Of a stretch of 5,225 bases of DNA, positions 1 through 5,225 are shown piece after piece (within the stretch, counting starts at the first letter, position 1; the number at the start of each line of letters is the position of its first letter). Under the pieces are notes generated by a model. It was not told the DNA's origin and ran no database searches. It saw only the letters and a program-made list of their open reading frames with translations. Origin of the DNA: an uncultured Prevotella sp. (GTDB lineage Bacteria; Bacteroidota; Bacteroidia; Bacteroidales; Bacteroidaceae); NCBI GenBank assembly GCA_934190685.1, contig CAKPTK010000141.1, forward strand, positions 1 to 5,225, in the 5' to 3' direction. The position numbers and the translations under genes were made by a program.

Positions 1-34
1 TTCAAACACTACACCATCTTTATTTATTACCTCT

Positions 35-2107
35 ATGAAAAGAAACCGCATTTTCTCCCTGCTGTTCGCCGCAGCCCTCGTGCCAAGCACCCCAAACGCC
101 ATGGCACAGTCCACCGGTTATCCCTACAGACAGGTGCCATTCACCAATGTGAGCATCAACAAAACTTCTTTTTGGGGTGACCGCCTCAAGGCCGCCCGTG
201 AGGTGACCATCCCGCTTGCGCTCTCCAAATGCGCCAGCGAGCACCGCTACAAGAACTTCGAGATGGCTGCCTACACACTCAAGCATCCCGGACACAAAGG
301 ATTGCAGACACCGGAATGGGATGTTTCCCGGTTCATGGGCTTCCCATTCGACGATACGGATGTCTACAAGACCATCGAGGGAGCCAGCTACATTCTCCAG
401 ACATTTCCCGACAAACAGTTGGAGGCACGAATCGACAGCGTGCTCGACATCGTAGCGGCTGCACAGGAACCCGACGGCTATCTCTACACCGCACGCACCA
501 TCAATCCTCAGCATCCCCACAAGTGGTCGGGAAACAAGCGTTGGGTGAAGGAAGAGGAACTGAGCCACGAACTTTACAACCTCGGGCACATGGTCGACGC
601 TGCCTGCGCTCATGTCATGGCCACAGGCAGCCACAAGTTTTTCGACATCGCCGAACGTTATGCCGACTGCGTATGCCGTGAGGTAGGCTCACAACCCGGA
701 CAGGCGGCAGTTGTGCCGGGACACCAAATAGCAGAGATGGCACTGGCAAGACTCTTCACGCTTTCTGGCGACAAGAAATATCTCGACGAGGCGAAATGGA
801 TGCTCGACAATCGGGGCAAGACCCACACCCGCAAAGCCTACTCACAGAGCCAGAAGCCCGTCACCGAACAGAGCGAGGCGGTCGGCCATGCCGTACGGGC
901 TGGCTACATGTATGCGGGTATGGCGGACGTGGCTGCCCTCACCGGCGACTCTTCCTATATCCGCGCCATCGACCGCATCACGGACAACATCATCTCTTGC
1001 AAATATTATCTCACCGGCGGTGTGGGGGCACGGCATACCGGCGAGGCGTTCGGCAGCAACTATGAGTTGCCCAACCTGACGGCCTACAACGAGACGTGCG
1101 CCGCCATCTCCATGGCCTATCTCTTCGAACGCATGTTCCTGCTCCATGGTGACAGCAAATATATCGACTGTCTCGAGCGTACCCTCTACAATGGTGTCAT
1201 CTCCGGCATGAGCATGGACGGTGGACGTTTCTTCTACCCCAACCCATTGGCAAGCGACGGCAAATATCAGTTCAATGCAGACGGCACCACAACGCGTCAA
1301 CCGTGGTTTGGCTGCGCGTGCTGCCCGAGCAACCTCAGCCGGTTCATCCCCTCAGTTCCTGGCTATCTCTATGGCGTCAGAGACAACGACATCTTCGTGA
1401 ACCTCTTCGCTGCCGGAACGTCCACCATACAAGTGGGCAACCATGAGGTGGAACTTGAACAGTTGACCAACTATCCTTGGGACGGCGACATTCTTATTCG
1501 TGTGAAGCGTTGTCCGACCAAGCAAGCCAACCTATTGGTGCGTGTGCCCGGTTGGGTGAGAAACCGCCCTGTGCCAAGCACGCTTTATGCCTACAGCGAC
1601 ACCTTGCGCCCGCAATACACCGTCTGCCGAAACGGCAAGCCTGTCACGGCGGACCTTGAGCAGACCAAGGGCTACGTGGCAGTCAAGAAAATCAAAAAGG
1701 GGGATGTGGTGAGCATCCACTTCGATATGCCCGTGCGCACCGTCACCGCCCATACGAAAGTGATAGCCGACCGTGGACGGGTGGCTGTGGAACGCGGCCC
1801 CTTGGTCTATTGTGCGGAGGCTGCCGACAACCAGGACGAACCCGTACTGCGCAGCGTGATGAACCGCCAGCCGCAATTCTCCTTGGTAGACAACTACACA
1901 ATCGCCAACACCGAAACACAGGGCGCCCAACCGTTCCAAGTCAAAGCTTTGCGGACACAAGCCCAAGTGCTCACGGAAAACGCCCAAGGTGGAGTTGACG
2001 CCAAGCCACTCCAACTCACGCTCATCCCCTATTACGCCTGGAACCATCGGGGCGCAGGACAGATGAACGTGTGGTTCATGCAGCATCTCGACCTGCTCGA
2101 CCAATAA
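35..2107 (+). CDS. Secreted GH127-family glycoside hydrolase (beta-L-arabinofuranosidase-like, DUF1680)
   Basis: This 690-aa protein appears complete. Residues 1-24 form a Sec signal peptide: basic MKRNR, a hydrophobic core, and signal peptidase I cleavage expected after AMA (24/25). There is no lipobox, so a periplasmic location is likely. The (alpha/alpha)6 catalytic barrel should span about residues 45-445, followed by beta-sandwich domains. Compared from memory with Bifidobacterium HypBA1, GEAFG gives the acid/base Glu337. YNETCAA gives zinc ligands Glu353 and Cys355, and CACCPSN gives Cys429 (candidate nucleophile) and Cys430. The 16-residue gap from Glu337 to Glu353 equals that between HypBA1 Glu322 and Glu338. 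The C-terminal PYYAWNHRG...MNVWF block is typical of the family, which argues against truncation. HypBA1 releases L-arabinose from beta-linked arabinofuranosides; the exact substrate here is unknown. Related GH146 enzymes or an RG-II aceric-acid hydrolase activity are alternatives. The start has no Shine-Dalgarno, as is usual in Bacteroidota. No SusC/SusD genes are in view. Confidence 0.93.
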   Translation: MKRNRIFSLLFAAALVPSTPNAMAQSTGYPYRQVPFTNVSINKTSFWGDRLKAAREVTIPLALSKCASEHRYKNFEMAAYTLKHPGHKGLQTPEWDVSRFMGFPFDDTDVYKTIEGASYILQTFPDKQLEARIDSVLDIVAAAQEPDGYLYTARTINPQHPHKWSGNKRWVKEEELSHELYNLGHMVDAACAHVMATGSHKFFDIAERYADCVCREVGSQPGQAAVVPGHQIAEMALARLFTLSGDKKYLDEAKWMLDNRGKTHTRKAYSQSQKPVTEQSEAVGHAVRAGYMYAGMADVAALTGDSSYIRAIDRITDNIISCKYYLTGGVGARHTGEAFGSNYELPNLTAYNETCAAISMAYLFERMFLLHGDSKYIDCLERTLYNGVISGMSMDGGRFFYPNPLASDGKYQFNADGTTTRQPWFGCACCPSNLSRFIPSVPGYLYGVRDNDIFVNLFAAGTSTIQVGNHEVELEQLTNYPWDGDILIRVKRCPTKQANLLVRVPGWVRNRPVPSTLYAYSDTLRPQYTVCRNGKPVTADLEQTKGYVAVKKIKKGDVVSIHFDMPVRTVTAHTKVIADRGRVAVERGPLVYCAEAADNQDEPVLRSVMNRQPQFSLVDNYTIANTETQGAQPFQVKALRTQAQVLTENAQGGVDAKPLQLTLIPYYAWNHRGAGQMNVWFMQHLDLLDQ

Positions 2108-2167
2108 GACAACAGAAACAGGACAGCGACACCCATACAGACTGGTCGTCGCTCCTTCAACTTTTAT

Positions 2168-2210
2168 CGGGGAAATAGAGGTGTTCGTCTATTTCCCCGT
2201 TTTTCTTTTT
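2168..2210 (+). terminator. Rho-independent terminator after the GH127 gene
   Basis: A perfect 12-bp stem pairs 2168-2179 (CGGGGAAATAGA) with 2188-2199 (TCTATTTCCCCG) around an 8-nt loop. A T-rich tail, TTTTT C TTTTT, runs from 2200 to 2210. It lies about 60 nt after the GH127 stop codon and should end that transcript, insulating the sigma-factor operon from read-through. Confidence 0.92.
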
Positions 2211-2222
2211 CCCTATAGATTT

Positions 2223-2230
2223 TACTTTCG
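2223..2230 (+). promoter_or_regulatory. Possible -7 promoter element for the sigma-factor operon
   Basis: TACTTTCG matches the Bacteroidota housekeeping -7 consensus TAnnTTTG at all but one fixed position. It lies just after the upstream terminator and about 95 nt before the sigma-factor start, where a promoter is needed. The only candidate for a -33 TTTG element is the T-run near 2200-2210, which is weak. The operon may instead be read from an ECF-type promoter that I cannot recognise by eye. Confidence 0.35.
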
Positions 2231-2325
2231 CCCTTTTCTTGAGTCTTATAAGCAGACGGCAAGAAAAACAACACTGCCTGTCACCATCGCCACGCCGATG
2301 GCCAACGATAGTAAAAAAGTAATAA

Positions 2326-2853
2326 ATGGAAATCAACGACGAATACATCTTGTCCACCTTCCTGCTCGAGCAAGAGCGCGGCTTCCGCCTCTTGATGTCG
2401 AAATACAAGGAGTCCATCTACTGGTTTGTCAGGCGCATGGTGGTGGATCATGACGACGCACAGGACGTGACCCAGAACACGTTCATCAAAGTGTTCCGAT
2501 CCGCCGACAGCCTGCACAAGGTGCACTCGCTCAAGTCGTGGCTCTACCGCATCGCCACCAACGAGGCTCTCAGTGTCCTCCGAGGGAAGAACAATGGACA
2601 ATGTTCCATCGATGACTTGAAGACGAACACGCCGCAAGCCGACACCTATGTAGATTTCGATGATGCGGAGGCCGTCAAACTCCAACGCGCCATCGCCACC
2701 CTGCCCACCAAACAGCGGTTGGCATTCCATCTCCACTACTACGACGAACTGAGCTATCAGGAGATGGCGGAAGTGATGGAGTCGTCGGCTGCCACCGCCA
2801 AGGTGAACTACCATTTGGCCAAAGAGAAGATTGTGAAATATATGAACGTATAA
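2326..2853 (+). CDS. ECF-type RNA polymerase sigma factor (sigma-70 family)
   Basis: This 175-aa protein has the usual ECF length and holds only regions 2 and 4. Region 2 spans about residues 18-86: the core-binding part includes DDAQDVTQNTF (43-53), a clear DAxDxxQxxF motif. The -10 recognition and melting part ends in SLKSWLYRIATNEALSVLR (68-86). An acidic linker (about 95-115) leads to region 4 at 119-172. There LPTKQR starts the domain and LSYQEMAEVMESS...AKVNYHLAKEKI is the helix-turn-helix that reads the -35 element. The ATG at 2326 follows an A/T-rich leader without a Shine-Dalgarno. The stop is 5 nt before the next gene, a small membrane protein that is its probable anti-sigma factor, so the two are almost certainly co-transcribed. 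The downstream Spy/CpxP-like gene suggests an envelope-stress role. Target promoters cannot be told from this window. Confidence 0.93.
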   Translation: MEINDEYILSTFLLEQERGFRLLMSKYKESIYWFVRRMVVDHDDAQDVTQNTFIKVFRSADSLHKVHSLKSWLYRIATNEALSVLRGKNNGQCSIDDLKTNTPQADTYVDFDDAEAVKLQRAIATLPTKQRLAFHLHYYDELSYQEMAEVMESSAATAKVNYHLAKEKIVKYMNV

Positions 2854-2858
2854 AAAAT

Positions 2859-3194
2859 ATGAAAAAAGAATTTGACTTTAAAAGCATAGGCAAGCGTACA
2901 CCCTACCGGGTGCCAGACGGATTCTTCGACGAACTGGACCGACAGGTCATGGCTGCCGTCAAAGAAGAGTCTCAGCCCCACTCCATCCACCGTATGTCAT
3001 GGATTCGCACAACCCTCAACACCGTGGCAGCCACGGCAGCCGTCGTAGGATTGTTCTTCATGTGCAATCCCTTCCAAACCCGAAACGAAAAACGCGACAC
3101 GGACAAGGTGGAACAGGCGTTCAACCAACTGAGCAGTGAAGACCAGGCTTTCATGCTCCAAGTCTATCAAGAAGACGTGTTCCTCAATCCATAA
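2859..3194 (+). CDS. Small single-span membrane protein, putative anti-sigma factor
   Basis: This 111-aa protein starts 5 nt after the sigma-factor stop. It has a charged N-terminal segment (1-48) with the motif KRTPYRVPDGFFDELDRQVM (12-31), one hydrophobic helix at about 49-69 (core TVAATAAVVGLFFM), and a 42-residue hydrophilic tail ending in the acidic stretch SSEDQAFMLQVYQEDVFLNP. I do not see a zinc-binding ZAS (HxxxCxxC) motif or a FecR domain, so it is not a standard anti-sigma factor by sequence. The anti-sigma role is inferred from tight coupling to the ECF gene, small size and the single span. In that model the N-terminal half would hold the sigma factor in the cytoplasm and the tail would sense the periplasm. 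No signal peptide is evident, because the hydrophobic helix lies too far in. Orientation is predicted, since charges flank both sides. It is confidently a gene; its function is only moderately certain. Confidence 0.75.
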   Translation: MKKEFDFKSIGKRTPYRVPDGFFDELDRQVMAAVKEESQPHSIHRMSWIRTTLNTVAATAAVVGLFFMCNPFQTRNEKRDTDKVEQAFNQLSSEDQAFMLQVYQEDVFLNP

Positions 3195-3242
3195 GATTCG
3201 CGCCTTTCAACAAAAAGAAACAAACATTCAACAATTATTTAT

Positions 3243-3248
3243 AAGGAG
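3243..3248 (+). promoter_or_regulatory. Shine-Dalgarno site of the Spy/CpxP-like gene
   Basis: AAGGAG lies 8 nt before the ATG at 3257 and fixes that start over the later in-frame ATGs for Met5, Met7 and Met8. It is the only clear purine-rich ribosome binding site in the window; the GH127, sigma and membrane-protein genes have A/T-rich leaders instead. The 62-nt gap before this gene shows no convincing promoter. Confidence 0.7.
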
Positions 3249-3256
3249 AAACAACT

Positions 3257-3880
3257 ATGAAGAAAGTAATGAAAATGATGGCATTGGCATTGATGCTCTT
3301 AGCCACCTCACTCACCGCATCGGCACAAGACAAGGACGCTGCCCAGAAACAACGCATGACACGCGAACAGTTCGCCACCGCACAGGCACAGCGCATCGCC
3401 AGCCAACTGGCATTCGACGACGCCACAACCAAACGCTTTGTGGAGACCTATGGCAACTATCAGAAAGAGCTGTGGTCCATTCGCCCCAACAAGATGAAAA
3501 ACGGACACCCCGGCATGCGTGGCGGACGTGGAAAGGGACCTCAAGGAAAGCAGGGCGGACAGCCACAAGCCAAGGCTGACGGACAGCAGCAGACACAACC
3601 CAAGCAGCGTCCTCAGAAGAAAGAGATGACCGAGGAGGAAACCGACAAAGCCATCAAAGCACGCTTCGAGCAGAGCCAAAAGATTCTGAACCTGCGCGAG
3701 AAATACTACAACGAATACAGTAAGTTTTTGACCGCCAAGCAAATCCAACAGGTCTACAATCAAGAAAAGCAAATGATGCAGCGCTTGGCACAGCGTGGCG
3801 GACAGCATAAAGGGCCACGCGGCGGCATGAGAGGTGACAAACAACGTCCCGGCAAGCCTCAGCAACCGCAAAACGATTAA
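3257..3880 (+). CDS. Secreted Spy/CpxP-like periplasmic protein (LTxxQ family)
   Basis: This 207-aa protein has a clear Sec signal peptide (MKKVMKMM, hydrophobic core, cleavage expected after ASA at 23/24), giving a soluble periplasmic product. Two helical segments follow. The first (about 34-76) starts with MTREQ and holds the helix QFATAQAQRIASQLAF. The second (about 124-178) carries LTAKQ (158-162), the LTxxQ motif of Spy/CpxP proteins, in the context YYNEYSKFLTAKQIQQVYNQ. Between them, residues 83-122 are rich in Gly, Gln, Lys, Pro and Arg. A similar basic Gly/Pro/Gln tail covers 180-205. These segments are not part of the classic fold and are probably disordered. E. coli Spy is a periplasmic chaperone and CpxP damps the Cpx stress response; a matching chaperone or feedback role here is inference. 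As the last gene of the sigma-factor unit it may be a sensor or a target of that sigma factor. Bacteroidota databases may label such proteins DUF4890 or heavy-metal sensor. Confidence 0.82.
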   Translation: MKKVMKMMALALMLLATSLTASAQDKDAAQKQRMTREQFATAQAQRIASQLAFDDATTKRFVETYGNYQKELWSIRPNKMKNGHPGMRGGRGKGPQGKQGGQPQAKADGQQQTQPKQRPQKKEMTEEETDKAIKARFEQSQKILNLREKYYNEYSKFLTAKQIQQVYNQEKQMMQRLAQRGGQHKGPRGGMRGDKQRPGKPQQPQND

Positions 3881-3894
3881 CCCTATCGACACAT

Positions 3895-3956
3895 GATAAA
3901 ACGCAGAATCCCCGACTTCCACATCAAGGTGGCAAGTCGGGGATTCTGCGTTTATC
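3895..3956. terminator. Long bidirectional terminator hairpin between convergent genes
   Basis: Positions 3899-3918 (ending CCCCGACTT) pair perfectly with 3934-3953 (starting AAGTCGGGG) over 20 bp. An inner 4-bp stem, 3919-3922 CCAC with 3929-3932 GTGG, encloses the loop ATCAAG, leaving C3933 bulged. With A3898 bulged, the base extends 3 bp further (3895-3897 with 3954-3956). It starts 15 nt after the Spy-like stop. Its right foot contains the sprA stop codon (3952-3954) and part of the last sense codon. T-runs are short on both strands (TTT on plus, TTTT on minus), so termination strength is uncertain even though the hairpin is unmistakable. Confidence 0.85.
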
Positions 3957-5225
3957 TCGTTAGCTGGAACTTCATGCTCAGTCCGAAGTCCTGCGTGGTA
4001 GTCGGATAGGAGTTGCTCGACAACAGAGGTGTGTTGGTCTGCCGGTCGTAGTAGAAACTCATCGTGAGCAGGCGCGACAATGTGTAATCGGCAGTGAAAC
4101 TGAGTTTGAACGCTGAGTTGCCGCTGCTCGCCGACGAGGTCATCGTGGCGATATCACGCGAGATGGCGGCTTGTCGACGGTAGCTGAGGTCGAGACGCAG
4201 GTTGAGGTCGTTGTTCACGCCACTCTTCTGCCGGGTGTTGGCGGTGGTGTTCCGTTGTTGGTTCTGCTGCTGTTGGCCGTTCTTGTTGCCCCTCACTTTC
4301 ACCCGGCGCACCCGTGGACCGAAGAGATTGAGGTTGTTCACCTTGTAGCCCATGCCGACCACCCAGTCATGACTGGTCGCCTCGTTCACCTGCACACTGG
4401 TCATGGAGAGGTTGAGCACACGGGTGGAACGATATTCCAACTTGCAGGTCAACCCGTTGTGCAGAGTCATGTCGATACCCAACAAGGGGGAGAACGCCTC
4501 GTTGATGGTCACCACAGGGATGTTGTACATGGACGAGGGAACAGGGTTGCCGGTCGTGGCATCGGTCACGAAACCGAGTCCGTCTGCAAACTCCGCCCAA
4601 GTGCTGTAGGAGCTATAGGAACCCACCGTGTAGATGCTCTTATAGACGTGGTTCACGTTGACGCTCTTGAACACGTCGCGAATCCATGGCAACTGGCTCA
4701 GTCCCGAGTAGCGCACCTGCCAGTTGGGCAGCAGCTTGCTCAGTGCCGGGAAGATGCCCAGTCCGTTTCCGCCCATGCTTGTATAGGCATTGAGGAAGGC
4801 GGGCACCATCACGTCCGCACTGTAGCGGTTGACCTTTCCATTCTGTGGATCGAAGGGTTGTCCGGCGAGTGCCGTACCCTGTGGATAGACTGCGCCGGCA
4901 TAACGCTGCTCCACCCGCTCCCTATAGAGGTCGAGCGAACGACAGAACTTCTCGAAGGTCTTCGAGTGGAATCCGTTGGCGGCATTGCCCACGCCCTCGA
5001 AAGCGCTGCCCAGCGAAAGGGTGGTCATAGTAAACGAGCCACTTTGGGTGGTAGGGTTCCCCTGATACATATATTGTATACTCTTCGCCTTGGTCACCGT
5101 GCGGGTGGCGGAGAGGTCGATTTTGAGGTCGCGCACTGGCTCAAGCGTCATGCGTATCGTCAGGTCCTCTGTCTTGTTGGTGGTGGCGGGAGTAGCCACA
5201 CTGTCGTTTTGGAGCAGCCATCCAC
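3952..5225 (-). CDS. sprA: SprA/Sov type IX secretion outer-membrane translocon, C-terminal fragment
   Basis: The reading frame stays open to the right edge, so this is the last ~424 residues of a protein that is about 2,400 aa in Flavobacterium johnsoniae. The GTG at 5199 is an internal Val codon, not a start: translation continues upstream as WLLQNDSVATPATTNKTEDL. SprA forms the very large (36-strand) outer-membrane barrel through which type IX cargo leaves; the P. gingivalis orthologue is Sov. The recognisable C-terminal blocks are IRMTLEPVRDLKIDLSATRT, an NGLTCKLEYRSTRVLNLSM strand pair, DLNLRLDLSYRRQ, and the closing FKLSFTADYTLSRLLTMSFYYDRQ and DFGLSMKFQLTR. Alternating polar/hydrophobic residues and a terminal aromatic strand fit a barrel end. 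A Gln/Asn-rich stretch (4231-4290 on the plus strand) is probably a loop. The gene converges on the sigma-factor operon and its stop codon lies in the shared terminator hairpin. No cargo protein with a type IX C-terminal domain is in the window. Confidence 0.9.
   Translation of the reverse strand, partial: GWLLQNDSVATPATTNKTEDLTIRMTLEPVRDLKIDLSATRTVTKAKSIQYMYQGNPTTQSGSFTMTTLSLGSAFEGVGNAANGFHSKTFEKFCRSLDLYRERVEQRYAGAVYPQGTALAGQPFDPQNGKVNRYSADVMVPAFLNAYTSMGGNGLGIFPALSKLLPNWQVRYSGLSQLPWIRDVFKSVNVNHVYKSIYTVGSYSSYSTWAEFADGLGFVTDATTGNPVPSSMYNIPVVTINEAFSPLLGIDMTLHNGLTCKLEYRSTRVLNLSMTSVQVNEATSHDWVVGMGYKVNNLNLFGPRVRRVKVRGNKNGQQQQNQQRNTTANTRQKSGVNNDLNLRLDLSYRRQAAISRDIATMTSSASSGNSAFKLSFTADYTLSRLLTMSFYYDRQTNTPLLSSNSYPTTTQDFGLSMKFQLTR

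Noticed and set aside
20..634. A long minus-strand open frame opposite the GH127 signal peptide and barrel start
   Set aside because: The plus-strand frame has unmistakable GH127 motifs. The antisense frame shows no domain and similar antisense frames recur opposite every gene here.
1900..2107. Possible type IX secretion C-terminal domain on the GH127 enzyme, given the nearby sprA
   Set aside because: The C-terminus is the family's own PYYAWNHRG...VWF block and ends soon after. No added sorting domain is present.
2125..2153. A 6-bp inverted repeat (AGCGAC/GTCGCT) just after the GH127 stop codon
   Set aside because: The 17-nt loop and short stem make it weak, and the strong terminator at 2168-2210 already explains the 3' end.
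2284..2301. A 6-bp inverted repeat (CCATCG/CGATGG, 6-nt loop) in the leader of the sigma-factor gene, considered as an operator or translational hairpin
   Set aside because: It is too short to distinguish from chance in GC-rich DNA, and nothing shows that it pairs with the start region.
3308..3922. A 204-codon open frame on the minus strand across nearly the whole Spy-like gene, with hydrophobic translation
   Set aside because: It mirrors the biased codon use of the plus-strand gene and has no ribosome binding site or recognisable domain. The plus-strand gene has a signal peptide and an LTxxQ motif.
5197..5199. GTG as a start codon for a 415-aa minus-strand protein
   Set aside because: The frame is open through to the window edge and the residues upstream continue the SprA sequence, so this is an internal valine codon.

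Overview
The window suggests a member of the Bacteroidota, most likely Prevotellaceae or a close Bacteroidales relative, with fairly GC-rich coding DNA. Three things support this. There is a C-terminal fragment of SprA/Sov, the type IX secretion translocon found only in this phylum. Most starts lack a Shine-Dalgarno sequence and have A/T-rich leaders. The secreted GH127 enzyme has the Bacteroidales-type sequence. The genus call is inference.

Layout, left to right: (1) 35-2107, plus strand: a complete, secreted GH127-family beta-L-arabinofuranosidase-like enzyme with its acid/base and zinc/nucleophile residues intact. (2) 2108-2325: an intergenic gap with a textbook intrinsic terminator (2168-2210), then a possible degenerate Bacteroidota promoter and an A/T-rich leader. 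(3) 2326-3880, plus strand: a three-gene unit of an ECF sigma factor, a small single-span membrane protein that is probably its anti-sigma factor (5-nt gap), and a secreted Spy/CpxP-like protein with an LTxxQ motif (62-nt gap, and the only clear Shine-Dalgarno here). (4) 3895-3956: a long near-perfect hairpin that closes both the operon and the opposing gene. (5) 3952-5225, minus strand: the last ~424 residues of SprA/Sov; the rest lies beyond the right edge.

The GH127 enzyme is transcriptionally separated from the rest and probably acts on arabinose-containing plant glycans in the periplasm. The sigma/membrane protein/Spy-like trio looks like a self-contained envelope-stress circuit: cytoplasmic regulator, membrane tether, periplasmic chaperone or sensor. 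It converges on the gene for the largest outer-membrane barrel of the type IX secretion system, so a functional link is possible but unproven. I see no mobile element, CRISPR array, tRNA, rRNA or clearly broken gene. Nothing here is demonstrably a new system; the sigma/Spy-like operon is the part least explained by known families.
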